From NCBI RefSeq assembly GCF_002250705.1, contig NZ_NMVP01000023.1, positions 186,001-250,000 of the forward strand: DNA of 64,000 nt, given 5' to 3'. The position numbers and the translations under genes were made by a program. Each line of letters begins with the position of its first letter. Within the stretch, counting starts at the first letter, position 1. The notes under the pieces were generated by a model, which saw nothing but the letters and a program-made list of their open reading frames with translations, was not told the DNA's origin and ran no database searches. This DNA is from Enemella evansiae (GTDB lineage: Bacteria > Actinomycetota > Actinomycetes > Propionibacteriales > Propionibacteriaceae). Of this stretch, positions 1 through 8,644 are shown piece after piece.

Positions 1-453
1 CCGGCGCCGGCGCCACAGCCCGAAGCCGAGCAGCACCAGCAGCGCGACCGCGGTCGGCAGCAGCCCGCTCAGTCCGGGACTGGTCGGCGTACCACCGAGC
101 ACGACCGCCAACAGCACCGCCAGCGGCAGCTGCAACCGCCAGCCCGCATGCACCGCGGCCAGGTAGGCCAGGCTGAGGCCGACGATCGCGGCCAGCAGCA
201 GGAACGGCCCGGTCGCCCACGGGATCGACTGGCCCCGCCCGGTGGCCAGATCCAGCATCCGCAACCGGCCGGCGGCCAGGCCGAGCACGGTCAGCAGGGC
301 GTACAACCCGACACTGATCCCGACCAGCCAGCGCATCCCCCGCGGCCAGGGATGCTGCGGGTTCTCCTTGAGGTGGCCGCTGCGGATCGGGTCGATGAAG
401 GTGTGCCGGACGGTGAAGCGGAGCACCTGCCAGAGCCGGGTGAGGATCGTCAT
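1..453 (-). CDS. Membrane protein, C-terminal part cut by the window edge
   Basis: The reading frame opens with ATG at 453 and runs off the left edge without a stop, so about 151 codons are visible. The N-terminus is cytoplasmic-looking ([15 protein letters not shown]) and is followed by at least four hydrophobic stretches rich in Leu, Ala and Val, so this is a polytopic membrane protein. Its start overlaps the stop of the beta-propeller gene upstream (ATGA), which implies one transcription unit and translational coupling. I do not recognise the family. Too short for the ORF track because it is truncated. Confidence 0.7.
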   Translation of the reverse strand, partial: MTILTRLWQVLRFTVRHTFIDPIRSGHLKENPQHPWPRGMRWLVGISVGLYALLTVLGLAAGRLRMLDLATGRGQSIPWATGPFLLLAAIVGLSLAYLAAVHAGWRLQLPLAVLLAVVLGGTPTSPGLSGLLPTAVALLVLLGFGLWRRRR

Positions 454-2234
454 CGGCCGACCCAGACCACGTCGAGAGCGGAATCGGTGCTGCCGACCAG
501 CCAGATCCGGTCGGGACCGAGCAGGATCCGGGCATCGGCGGGCACCGGGCCGCTCACCGCGAGCCGGCGCAGTTCCCGCCCGCGCGGATCGAGCAGCCGG
601 ACCGTGCCGTCCTCCCGGATCCACCAGCCCTCGCCGGCGGCGACCACGTCGCGCGCACCGGGCAGTTCGGTGAGCACGCCGCCGGTCGCGGTGTCCAGCA
701 GCAGCACCCCGTCCCGGGTGCGCAGCGCGGAGACCGCCGGGTCGTCGATGCCGGGTACCAGCCGATCCGGGCGGCTGCCGAGCCCGGCGACCCCACTGCT
801 CCGTGAGGCACCGCTGCGGGCGTCGATGCGCAGCAGGGTGCCGTAGCGGGAGACCGCGAGCAGCACCCCGCGGTCCTCGGCCACCCCGGCCAGCTCGTAG
901 GCGAGGTCGTTGTTGCTCCAGCGCAGCGCACCGGTCCGGCCGTCGACGGCGGCCAGCCCGGCATCGGCCTTGCGGCTGACATAGACGGTGTCGCCGATCA
1001 CCCAGGGCCGCCCGTCGGCGCCGTCGGGGACCTCGGTGCGCCACAGCCGCCGCCCGGTACGCAGCTCGTAGGCCTCCAGGGTGCCGCTCAGCGTGCTCAG
1101 CACCACCCGGTCCGAACCGAGGCCGACCGCCCCGTCGGGGGCGATGTCGCTGAGCCGGGCCGACCACAGCCGCAGCCCGGCTTCGGTGTACGCCACCAGC
1201 CGGCGGTCCCCGCTGGTGGCGAGGACGATGTCTCCGGTGGTGTTCAGGTTCAGTACGCCGCCGGCGGGCAGCCCCCACCAGCGGGTCAGCAGGGTCTCCC
1301 CGTCGGGGCGGTGGCCGGCGATGTCGTCACTGAGCTGGCCGACGCTGAACAGGGTGCCGCTGCGGCTGAGCACGGCGGGCCGGGCGCTGTCGACGATCCG
1401 GGGCCAGGGTTCGGTGTCACCGGCCGGGCCGCGGACCACCACCGGGGGGCGGCGGGTCAGCTCCTCCCGGACACCGGTCCAGTCGGCGGGCAGCACCGGA
1501 CCGGGCTCGGGCCAGCGGCCGGTGAACGGCTGCCGCGACAGGCCGGCCAGGGTCGGCGTGCCGTCGACGATGCCGCGGTCGCGGCACCAGGTCGCCACAT
1601 CGGTCCGGGTGGTCTCGGTGGCCAGTCGCAGCGTGGTCGTCGACTCCACCACCAGGCAGCCCTCGGGTCCGGGCCGGGCGAAGGACTGGTTGGCGTACCG
1701 ACCCTGCCCCTGGGGGCTGGTCACGGTGCCGTCGGAGGACCAGCGCTCGCCGACGGCGACCCCGGCCGGTAGCTCCAGCAGGGCCGGTTCCAGCGCCAGA
1801 TTCTCCCGGCCGTAGCGGGCGTGCAGGGAGAGCCCGGCATCGGTGGCCGAGCGCAGGGTGGCCTGGGCGGTGACCTCCTCGGCCCCCGGTCCACCGGGCA
1901 CATCGGGGCTGACCACCTCCTCCAGCCAGCGCATCGTGGTCACCGGCCCGACCGGTCCGGTCCCGGCCAGCACCACCGGTGGCACGGCCAGGGCGACCGC
2001 GGTGCCGTCCAGCAGCCGGTTCTCGACCGAGGCGGGGAGCTCGGCGCGACCGAGACCGACCCGTTCGGTGCTGCCGGGAGTGGCGGCGTACCGGGCCCCC
2101 TCGTTCGCAGGCAGTGCCGAGATCGGCGCGAAGGCGACCGCGGTGACCACCACCAGGCCGGCGAGCAGCAGGATCGCGACCACCCCGGCGAGCCAGCCGG
2201 AGCCCCGAGGGGTCCTGGTCGCCGCGGTCCGCAT
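450..2234 (-). CDS. PQQ-like beta-propeller protein with N-terminal membrane anchor
   Basis: This 594-residue protein has one N-terminal transmembrane segment (about residues 15-37, Leu/Val-rich) and then a long extracytoplasmic part. The C-terminal two thirds hold repeated blades of the PQQ-like type, for example [30 protein letters not shown] and [17 protein letters not shown], with the usual Gly-x-x-x-Trp ending of each blade. No PQQ-dependent dehydrogenase active site is visible, so it is more likely a scaffold or sensor than an enzyme. It is co-directional with and overlaps the membrane-protein gene that follows it, and is divergent from trxB with about 120 bp between the two starts. Confidence 0.75.
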   Translation of the reverse strand: MRTAATRTPRGSGWLAGVVAILLLAGLVVVTAVAFAPISALPANEGARYAATPGSTERVGLGRAELPASVENRLLDGTAVALAVPPVVLAGTGPVGPVTTMRWLEEVVSPDVPGGPGAEEVTAQATLRSATDAGLSLHARYGRENLALEPALLELPAGVAVGERWSSDGTVTSPQGQGRYANQSFARPGPEGCLVVESTTTLRLATETTRTDVATWCRDRGIVDGTPTLAGLSRQPFTGRWPEPGPVLPADWTGVREELTRRPPVVVRGPAGDTEPWPRIVDSARPAVLSRSGTLFSVGQLSDDIAGHRPDGETLLTRWWGLPAGGVLNLNTTGDIVLATSGDRRLVAYTEAGLRLWSARLSDIAPDGAVGLGSDRVVLSTLSGTLEAYELRTGRRLWRTEVPDGADGRPWVIGDTVYVSRKADAGLAAVDGRTGALRWSNNDLAYELAGVAEDRGVLLAVSRYGTLLRIDARSGASRSSGVAGLGSRPDRLVPGIDDPAVSALRTRDGVLLLDTATGGVLTELPGARDVVAAGEGWWIREDGTVRLLDPRGRELRRLAVSGPVPADARILLGPDRIWLVGSTDSALDVVWVGR

Positions 2235-2261
2235 GCGATGACTCTAACCAGCGAACGGTCT

Positions 2262-2288
2262 GGGAATACCGGTGCCGTGGCGGCGGTT
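2262..2288 (+). promoter_or_regulatory. SigR/SigH-type promoter of trxB
   Basis: GGGAAT at 2262-2267 and GTT at 2286-2288 are separated by exactly 18 bases. This is the known consensus of disulfide-stress ECF sigma factors (SigR in Streptomyces, SigH in mycobacteria), whose classic target is the thioredoxin operon. It lies 66 bp before the trxB start, at a normal promoter distance. Confidence 0.8.
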
Positions 2289-2353
2289 GGATATGGTCGG
2301 CAAGGTTGTTGCAGCAAGCGATCTGCAACGGGTCGCAATTGGGAGTTGAGGAC

Positions 2354-3337
2354 ATGACGGACGAGGTGCGCGACATCATCATCGTGGGCAGTGGCCCGGC
2401 GGGTTGGACCGCCGCGGTGTACGCCGCCCGCGCGGAGCTGAAGCCGCTGGTCATCGAGGGTGCGCTCGAGGGCGGCGGGGCGCTGATGAACACCACCGAG
2501 GTGGAGAACTTCCCCGGCTTCCCGACGGGCATCATGGGCCCGGATCTGATGTCGAACATGCGTGAGCAGGCGGAGCGCTTCGGCGCCGAGATCCTCACCG
2601 AGGACGCCATCAAGCTCGACCTGACCGGCCACGTCAAGGTCGTCGAGACCGAGTCCGGCACCTACCGGGCCCGCTCGGTGGTGCTCGCGACCGGCTCCGG
2701 TTACCGCAAGCTCGGGCTGCCCGATGAGGACCGGCTCTCCGGCCGCGGCGTCTCCTGGTGCGCGACCTGCGACGGTTTCTTCTTCAAGGACAAGGATCTG
2801 GCCGTCGTCGGCGGTGGCGACTCCGCGGTCGAGGAGGCCACCTTCCTGACCCGCTTCGCCCGCTCGGTGACCCTGGTGCACCGCCGCGACGAGCTGCGCG
2901 CCTCCAAGATCATGGCGGCCCGCGCGGTCAAGGACCCCAAGCTGCACTTCGCCTGGAACTCCGAGGTCACCGCGATCCACGGTGAGGACTCGCTGACCGG
3001 GTTGACGCTCAAGGACACCGTGACCGGGGAGACCCGCGAGCTGCCGGTGCAGGGGCTGTTCATCGCGATCGGCCACGATCCGCGCTCGGAGCTGGTCAAC
3101 GGCCAGGTCGAGCTGAACCAGGACGGCTACGTGCTGGTCGACTCGCCGTCCACCCGGACCAATGTGCGCGGCGTCTTCGCCTGCGGTGACCTGGTGGACC
3201 ACCACTACCGGCAGGCGATCACCGCCGCCGGGACCGGTTGCGCCGCCGCCCTGGACGCGGAGGCCTACCTGGCCGAACTCGACGACGAGGCCACCCCCGG
3301 TGTGGTCCTCGAGGAGGAGCTCCCGGTCGTCGGCTGA
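2354..3337 (+). CDS. trxB: Thioredoxin-disulfide reductase
   Basis: Cytoplasmic flavoenzyme of 327 residues that passes electrons from NADPH to thioredoxin. The FAD-binding GSGPAG motif is near residue 13, the redox-active CATC pair is C136/C139, the NADPH-binding [10 protein letters not shown] stretch lies near residue 155, and the C-terminal FACGDL FAD motif is present. The length matches the low-Mr bacterial class. An in-frame start exists 48 bp upstream, but ATG at 2354 is chosen because GGGAG sits 8 bases before it and the protein then begins where family members do. A SigR-type promoter lies upstream. A repeat array separates it from trxA. Confidence 0.96.
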   Translation: MTDEVRDIIIVGSGPAGWTAAVYAARAELKPLVIEGALEGGGALMNTTEVENFPGFPTGIMGPDLMSNMREQAERFGAEILTEDAIKLDLTGHVKVVETESGTYRARSVVLATGSGYRKLGLPDEDRLSGRGVSWCATCDGFFFKDKDLAVVGGGDSAVEEATFLTRFARSVTLVHRRDELRASKIMAARAVKDPKLHFAWNSEVTAIHGEDSLTGLTLKDTVTGETRELPVQGLFIAIGHDPRSELVNGQVELNQDGYVLVDSPSTRTNVRGVFACGDLVDHHYRQAITAAGTGCAAALDAEAYLAELDDEATPGVVLEEELPVVG

Positions 3338-3354
3338 GGCCGGTCGGCACGCTC

Positions 3355-3492
3355 GGTTCATCTCGACACGGTCGGTTCATCTCGACACGGTCGGTTCATC
3401 TCAACACGGTCGGTTCATCTCAACACGGTCGGTTCATCTCGACACGCAACCCCGGCTCCGCTTCGCTGCGCCGGGGTTGCTACTCGATGAAC
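3355..3492 (+). repeat. 19-bp half-element tandem array ending in a full palindromic element
   Basis: Five copies of GGTTCATCTCGACACGGTC start at 3355, 3374, 3393, 3412 and 3431, with a strict 19-bp period; copies three and four carry one C-to-A type change (TCAACAC). The last copy runs into a complete palindromic element: the arm GCAACCCCGG (3446-3455), the core CTCCGCTTCGCTGCG, the matching arm CCGGGGTTGC (3471-3480), and the closing TACTCGATGAAC. The same terminal sequences recur at 40.4 and 42.5 kb. The array fills most of the gap between trxB and trxA. Confidence 0.9.
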
Positions 3493-3580
3493 GTGGGAGG
3501 CGTGGGTTGGCGCGACTTGACCGGCGCGGCAGACTTGGGGCGACGATTTCGACCGACTGGACAGACCAGGGGGCGCCGCA

Positions 3581-3901
3581 ATGGCCGTGACCGAGGTGAC
3601 CGACACCACCTTCGATGAGATGGTGCTGCGCTCCGAGCGTCCGGTGCTGGTCGACTACTGGGCCGAGTGGTGCTCGCCCTGCAAGCAGTTCGAGCCGATC
3701 CTGGACGAGTTGTCGTACGCCTACGGCGACCGGATGGACTTCGTGAAGCTGGACACCGACGACAACCAGGTCACCCCGACCAACTATGCGGTCAAGGGGC
3801 TGCCGACGGTGCACTTCTTCGTCGACGGGGAACTCGTCCAGAGCCTGCAGGGCGCCCGGACCAAGGCCACCATCACCCGGGCCATCGAGGAGTACGTCTG
3901 A
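3581..3901 (+). CDS. trxA: Thioredoxin
   Basis: A 106-residue single-domain thioredoxin, the electron carrier reduced by TrxB. The active site reads WCSPCK (C31 and C34), a Ser in place of the usual Gly in WCGPC. The cis-Pro loop KGLPTVHFF and the buried Asp of VDYWAEW are present. AGGGGG precedes the ATG. It is separated from trxB by a repeat array, so it may rely on its own promoter or on readthrough from the SigR-type promoter. The next gene begins 3 bp after its stop. Confidence 0.94.
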   Translation: MAVTEVTDTTFDEMVLRSERPVLVDYWAEWCSPCKQFEPILDELSYAYGDRMDFVKLDTDDNQVTPTNYAVKGLPTVHFFVDGELVQSLQGARTKATITRAIEEYV

Positions 3902-3904
3902 TCC

Positions 3905-4555
3905 ATGAGTGACAGCCAACCGCCGCAGGGCTCGACGCCCTGGTCCCCGGGCCAGTCCGGCCGGCCCGACCCGGAACCCGGGACCGCGAACAAGCCCGAC
4001 GAACCGACCGAGCTGCCCGGCCTGGCCGGTGAGGACGAGCCGCACAAGCGCAGCAACATCCCGGTCGTGGTGATGGTGGTCGCCCTGGTCGTGCTGCTCG
4101 CGACCCTCGGCGGGGTCGGTTATCTGGTCACCCGGCAGTCCGCGGCACCGACACCGGCCAGCACCCCGCTCGCCCCGGAGCCGACCGGCAAGCCCGACCT
4201 CCCGGTGACCGCCGGGGCGTACTCCCGCGACCCGGGCAATGTGGAGGCCCCGCCCGAGTTCGGCGTGGACCGCAGCGTGCAGACCTCGAGCGCCAACTAC
4301 CGGCAGAACGGGCAGCCCGCGCTGATCGCGATCGGCGCCCGCCCGGTGCCCGACGGCCGCGCGCTGCTCACCCAGATCAAGGCCAACGGCGTACGCCAGA
4401 TCGGTGACGCCTGGTGCGGGCGGATGCCGGACAACGAACTCGATGTCTGCGTGGTACGCCGCGGTCAGACCGCGGTGCTGGTCGTCGGGCTGCGCAGCCA
4501 GCCGGTCGATGAGCTCGTCGCGGCCGGCAAGGAGATCCTGCAGGGCACGAAGTGA
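3905..4555 (+). CDS. Single-pass membrane protein, unknown function
   Basis: 216 residues. A Pro/Gly/Gln-rich cytoplasmic N-terminus (about 45 residues) is followed by one transmembrane helix (about 58-80, Val/Leu-rich) and an extracytoplasmic C-terminal domain of about 130 residues. That domain contains two Cys (near NxWCGRMPDN and DVCVVRR) that could form a disulfide. It starts 3 bp after trxA stops, so it is likely co-transcribed, and it resembles the next protein in topology. I do not recognise the family. Confidence 0.7.
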   Translation: MSDSQPPQGSTPWSPGQSGRPDPEPGTANKPDEPTELPGLAGEDEPHKRSNIPVVVMVVALVVLLATLGGVGYLVTRQSAAPTPASTPLAPEPTGKPDLPVTAGAYSRDPGNVEAPPEFGVDRSVQTSSANYRQNGQPALIAIGARPVPDGRALLTQIKANGVRQIGDAWCGRMPDNELDVCVVRRGQTAVLVVGLRSQPVDELVAAGKEILQGTK

Positions 4556-4608
4556 CCGCCCTCCTCCCCTAGGCTGAGCGCGACGAACGCGCGGCCTCAG
4601 GAGGAACG

Positions 4609-6177
4609 GTGACCCAGCCACCCAATAACGGCGGATGGCAGCAGCCCGGCCAGCCTTATGGGCAGTACCCGCAGGGGCAGCCGCAGTACCCGCAGGGGCA
4701 GCAGTTCCCGCAGGGGCAGCAGTTCCCGCCGCAGCAGCCCGGTCAGCCGGTACCGCCGGGAGCCCCGGGCCAGCCCGCGAAGAAGGGCATCCCGCTGGGT
4801 GCGAAGATCGGCGCCGGTGCGGCAGCGTTGGTGCTGGTCGGCGTCGGCGCCTTCGTCGCCGTCGACCCGCTCGGGATGCGCGCGAACACCGAGACCGCCA
4901 AGGCCGCGCCGGCGGACACCATCGCGTACGCCAACATCAATCTGAACCCCGGAGCCGCCCAGCAGGTGGAGATGATCCGCTTCGCGCTGAAGTTCCCCTC
5001 GGTGCGGGAGAAGACGAACCTGCGTGAGGGCGGTGACCCGAAGCAGCAGCTGTTCGAGTCGATCACCAAGGACCAGAACTGCCCGGTCGACTACGAGAAC
5101 CAGATCAAGCCGTGGCTCGGTGATCAGGCCGGGTTCGCGCTGCGTCGCGGCGCCCAGTCGCCGATCGTGCTGCTCGCCGCCAAGAACGAGCAGCAGGCCC
5201 GCGACGGCATCGCCCCGCTCGCCCAGTGCTCGAACATGAACGTGGCCTTCAGCAACGGACACCTGGTGCTGGCGGAGGGGCAGGGCAGCGCCGATGACGC
5301 CGCCCGGGCCGCCGACCAGGGGTCGCTGGCCGATCAGAAGCCGTTCACCGATGCGATCGACAAGCTCGGTGGCACCGGCGTGGCCAGCTTCTGGGCCGAT
5401 GGTGCGGGCCTGCAGCAGGCCGCCGGCGGGCTGACCGGCGGGATCGGCATGGCGGCCCCCCAGACACCCTTCGAGACCACCGCCGGCACGCTGCGGTTCA
5501 CCGGTGGCAATCCCGAGCTGACCGCCGTCACGCGCGGTGGGACCTCGCTCGGTTCGGCGAAGACGAAGGTCGGTGATCTGCCGGCCGAGACCACCATGGC
5601 GCTCGGCATCGCCGGCGGCCGCACCCTGGTGCCGCAGATCATGGACACCCTCACCAAGGCCGGCATGGACCCCAGCACGGTCGCCGCGCAGACCGGCCTG
5701 CAGCTCCCCGGCGATCTGGAGACGCTGCTGGGTGACGATCTGGTGATCGCCGCGGACCGTTTCGACCCGAACCGGGTGGACCCGACGAATCCGGACACCA
5801 TCCCGATCGGATTGGCGATGGACACCGACCGGGCCAAACTCGACGCGCTGCTCGCGAAGTTCGAGCAGAGCGGCCTGCAGCTGACGAAGGTCGGTGACAA
5901 GCCCACCTATGTCTCGCTCAGCCCGGCGTACGCCCAGAAACTCAGCAACCCGACGCAGAAGCTGAAGGACTCGCCGAACTTCAAGGCCGCGGTGGCCAAC
6001 GCCGGCGGGGCCCAGGCGGTGTTCTATCTGGACCTGAACGCGTTCAAGCCGCAGTTGACCGGGAACATGGATCCCGAGCAGGCGCGCAATGTCGAGCCGC
6101 TGCAGTCGATCGGGGTGAGCTCCACCGACGCCGGGGACAACTGGTCCTCCTCGGTGATCCGGGTGACCGCGCGCTGA
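4609..6177 (+). CDS. DUF3352-type membrane-anchored protein
   Basis: 522 residues starting at GTG (4609), chosen because AGGAGG lies 6 bases before it. Residues 1-55 are Gln/Pro/Gly-rich with repeated YPQGQ and FPQGQ units; one transmembrane segment follows (about 62-85), and then a large extracytoplasmic domain. The domain's opening (PADTIAYANINLNPG) and its repeated structure around Asp- and Leu-rich blocks match DUF3352, a family of unknown function common in actinobacteria. It is probably the last gene of the trxA group. A Ser/Thr kinase gene lies 6 kb away, and the Pro-rich tail resembles tails of kinase substrates, but that link is speculation. Confidence 0.75.
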   Translation: MTQPPNNGGWQQPGQPYGQYPQGQPQYPQGQQFPQGQQFPPQQPGQPVPPGAPGQPAKKGIPLGAKIGAGAAALVLVGVGAFVAVDPLGMRANTETAKAAPADTIAYANINLNPGAAQQVEMIRFALKFPSVREKTNLREGGDPKQQLFESITKDQNCPVDYENQIKPWLGDQAGFALRRGAQSPIVLLAAKNEQQARDGIAPLAQCSNMNVAFSNGHLVLAEGQGSADDAARAADQGSLADQKPFTDAIDKLGGTGVASFWADGAGLQQAAGGLTGGIGMAAPQTPFETTAGTLRFTGGNPELTAVTRGGTSLGSAKTKVGDLPAETTMALGIAGGRTLVPQIMDTLTKAGMDPSTVAAQTGLQLPGDLETLLGDDLVIAADRFDPNRVDPTNPDTIPIGLAMDTDRAKLDALLAKFEQSGLQLTKVGDKPTYVSLSPAYAQKLSNPTQKLKDSPNFKAAVANAGGAQAVFYLDLNAFKPQLTGNMDPEQARNVEPLQSIGVSSTDAGDNWSSSVIRVTAR

Positions 6178-6223
6178 CCCGATCGGCTCGTATTCGACTC
6201 TCTAGCTTCTGACCTAGATAGGC

Positions 6224-7249
6224 CTAGCGAGTTTCATCGTCGGAGCCGGCGATGGCCTCGGGGTGATCGGCGATGTACTGCTCGATCACCGTGTCGACGT
6301 CCGGGTCCGGTTCCAGGCCGAGCGTCGCGGCGCGGGAGTTGTCGGCATCCCGCGGCCAGGTCAGGACCAGCGCCCGGATGGTGTCGTCGGGTTGCACGAC
6401 GACCCGATCGGCGACCTCGTCGCCGGCGATCCGGCGCAGCGCGGCCACCATCTCGCCGACGGTGACCCGCAGCCCGGGCAGGTTGACCGGAAGCCGTCCG
6501 GTGAGCTCACCGGGACCGTCGCCGCGGGTGGCCTCGGCGAGGGTGAGGATGCCTTCGACGGTACGCCGGGGTGAGGCGAGCAGCACCGGAAGCTCGGGTT
6601 CGACCGGACAGATCGCCTGCTCGCCGGCGAGCGGCTCGCGGATGATCCCGGAGACGAAGCTGGAGGCGGCGGCGTTCGGCCGGCCGGGGCGTACGCAGAC
6701 CGTCATCAACCGCGCGACCCGGCCGTCCAGGAATCCCTTGCGGGTGTGGTCGTTGACCAGGTATTCGCAGATCGCCTTCTGGGCACCGTAGCTGCCCTGC
6801 GGCATCGGCAGCTGGGTCTCATCGATCGTCGCCGCGAGCGGGAGGGCGTCGTCGCTGCCGTAGACGGCCAGGCTGGAGGCGAAGAACAACCGGACCAGCG
6901 GGCCGCCGGCCTGCTGCTGGGCGCGGCAGGCGGTGAGCACCGCGCGGGTGACGTCGACGTTGGCGTGCATGCCGAGGTCGAAATCCCGCTCGGATTCACC
7001 GGAGACGGCGGCCGCGAGATGGAAGAGAACGTCCACCGGTTCGGCGAACAGCTCATCGATCGTGTCGGTCAGATCGCCGACCACGGTGGTCACACGATCG
7101 TCGTCGGCGAACGGGTCCGGGTCGGGCGCCATCCGGTCGGCGAGCTCCAGCTGGTCGATCGGCCGGCCGTCGAAACTCCCCCGCTGCAACAGTTCGCGGG
7201 CGACCGCGTTGCCGAGAAATCCGTGGCCGCCGGTGATCACGATGCGCAT
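6224..7249 (-). CDS. denD: D-erythronate dehydrogenase-like NAD-dependent epimerase/dehydratase
   Basis: 341-residue extended SDR protein. The N-terminal GGHGFLG motif binds NAD, and the catalytic Ser (FFASSLAVYG) and YxxxK (YGAQK) are present. The full-length match to DenD-type enzymes, which oxidise D-erythronate to 2-oxo-tetronate in tetronate catabolism, rests on my family recognition and on the neighbours: an OtnK-like kinase and an LtnD-like dehydrogenase lie 1.4 kb away on the other strand. AGGAG precedes the ATG. The reaction with D-erythronate is inferred; UDP-sugar epimerase activity is a less likely alternative given the context. Confidence 0.8.
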   Translation of the reverse strand: MRIVITGGHGFLGNAVARELLQRGSFDGRPIDQLELADRMAPDPDPFADDDRVTTVVGDLTDTIDELFAEPVDVLFHLAAAVSGESERDFDLGMHANVDVTRAVLTACRAQQQAGGPLVRLFFASSLAVYGSDDALPLAATIDETQLPMPQGSYGAQKAICEYLVNDHTRKGFLDGRVARLMTVCVRPGRPNAAASSFVSGIIREPLAGEQAICPVEPELPVLLASPRRTVEGILTLAEATRGDGPGELTGRLPVNLPGLRVTVGEMVAALRRIAGDEVADRVVVQPDDTIRALVLTWPRDADNSRAATLGLEPDPDVDTVIEQYIADHPEAIAGSDDETR

Positions 7250-7322
7250 GCTGAACTCCTCGTCGAGTCGGGTGCTGGGATCACCCTAGTGCGCTGTTCG
7301 AGGAAGGACGTCTCGGAACGTG

Positions 7323-7357
7323 TACGGAACTGCTGCCACAGTGGCAGCAGTTCCGTA
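7323..7357. promoter_or_regulatory. Perfect 35-bp dyad (terminator hairpin or operator)
   Basis: Seventeen bases from 7323 (TACGGAACTGCTGCCAC) are repeated in perfect inverted form after a single central base at 7340. It sits between the stop of the holin-family gene (7406) and the start of denD (7249), both on the minus strand. No run of T follows on either side, so it may be a stem-only terminator or a regulator site for denD. Confidence 0.7.
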
Positions 7358-7405
7358 GCGTGCGGGAGGTGTTCCCGAGCGGTGGCTTCGACTCGCTGCG
7401 CTCGC

Positions 7406-7798
7406 TCAGCCGGCGTTGCGGGTACGCGCCCCGGAGCGCTCGAAGAGGCCGATCACCACGCCGGAGACCAGGCTGATCACGATCGAGCCGAAAAGCGCGG
7501 CCCAGAAGCCGGAGACGTGGAAGCCGAGGCCCAGCACACCGGCCAGCCAGGACGAGAGCATCAGCATCAGCGCGTTGATGACCAGCAGGAAGAGCCCCAG
7601 GGTGAGCCAGATCAGGCAGCCGGTGAAGAAGGACACCACGGGCTTCACGAACGCGTTGACGACGCCGATGATCACCGCGACCGCCAGCAGGGTCCCGACC
7701 ACGGCCGCGGTGCTGCTGCCGGTGACGTCGATGCCCGGGACCAGGGTGGCGACGAAGACGGCGATTGCGGTGGCGATGATCTGGATGACGGTGCGCAT
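7406..7798 (-). CDS. Phage-holin-4 family (YvlD-like) membrane protein
   Basis: 130 residues with four hydrophobic segments and almost no soluble part. The GVVNAFVKPVVSFF and LGLFLLVINALMLML patterns are typical of the YvlD/phage_holin_4_2 family, which is chromosomal and usually not phage-related. ATG at 7798 was chosen because longer starts would run into the neighbouring gene. Function in this family is poorly known. Nothing nearby suggests a prophage. Confidence 0.8.
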   Translation of the reverse strand: MRTVIQIIATAIAVFVATLVPGIDVTGSSTAAVVGTLLAVAVIIGVVNAFVKPVVSFFTGCLIWLTLGLFLLVINALMLMLSSWLAGVLGLGFHVSGFWAALFGSIVISLVSGVVIGLFERSGARTRNAG

Positions 7799-7868
7799 GT
7801 CTCCATGCTGGTGGCCGGGCGGGTGGCGTACCAGCGGGAATGTCCCCCTGTTTTCCCTGAGATCCTGC

Positions 7869-8576
7869 TCAGGTGAGGGCGCCGATGACCAGCGCCAGGA
7901 TGACGGTGTTGAAGACGAAGGCGAGCGCCGCGTGGCCGCAGACGGCCTTGCGCATCCGGGTGGTCTGCACGTCGACATCGGTGGTGCCGAAGGTGGTGCT
8001 GACCATCAGCGCGAAATAGAGGAAGTCCCAGAAGACCTGCGGTTTCCCGCCGGGCTGGTCCAGACCGCCGTGGTCGGCCTGCAACCGCGCGTAGTAGACG
8101 GCATAGCTGACCACCACGATGATCCAACTGACCGCGACCACACCGATCGCCAACCCGCTGAGGATGGAGCGGTCGCTCGGATTGCCCACCGCCTCGATGC
8201 GCGGCAGGATCGACGCGCCGGCGAAGGCGACCAGGGCCAGCGCGAGCGCCGAGTCCGGGCCGTCGCCGCCACCGAGGAACCAGCGCAGCGCGCGCGTCTC
8301 ACCGCGCGGCCGACGGACCAACGCCGTCAGCTCCGCCGCCGAGGCGCGCCGGAATGCCTGCCAGGTCAGCAATCCGTAGGCCACCCCGTAGAAGACCCAA
8401 CCGAGCATCACCGCACCGATCTCCTTGGAGGAGAACTCACCGCGCAGGGTGGCGAAGACCAGGTAACCGATCACCGCCGGTACCAGCGCGATCGCGATCG
8501 CCACCAGCGCCCGAGTCGTCTCCTTGTGGATCCAGGTACGCCGCACCGCATGCTCTCCGCTCATCACCGGCGTCAT
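7869..8576 (-). CDS. DUF1345 membrane protein
   Basis: About 235 residues with five or six transmembrane segments. The [19 protein letters not shown] stretch and the C-terminal hydrophobic hairpin are characteristic of DUF1345 proteins. That stretch resembles the pore region of ion channels, but no function has been shown for the family to my knowledge. Starts at 8576 or 8564 are both possible and neither has a strong ribosome binding site. It is divergent from the tetronate kinase gene. Confidence 0.75.
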   Translation of the reverse strand: MTPVMSGEHAVRRTWIHKETTRALVAIAIALVPAVIGYLVFATLRGEFSSKEIGAVMLGWVFYGVAYGLLTWQAFRRASAAELTALVRRPRGETRALRWFLGGGDGPDSALALALVAFAGASILPRIEAVGNPSDRSILSGLAIGVVAVSWIIVVVSYAVYYARLQADHGGLDQPGGKPQVFWDFLYFALMVSTTFGTTDVDVQTTRMRKAVCGHAALAFVFNTVILALVIGALT

Positions 8577-8644
8577 CCTAGGGGGTCCGGGAGCGCAGCC
8601 CACGTCCCTTGACCGTGGGGGCCGGCAGCCGGAACGATCGGGCC

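Noticed and set aside
7406..7798. Prophage holin
   Set aside because: The family is chromosomal YvlD-like, and no other phage gene is near.
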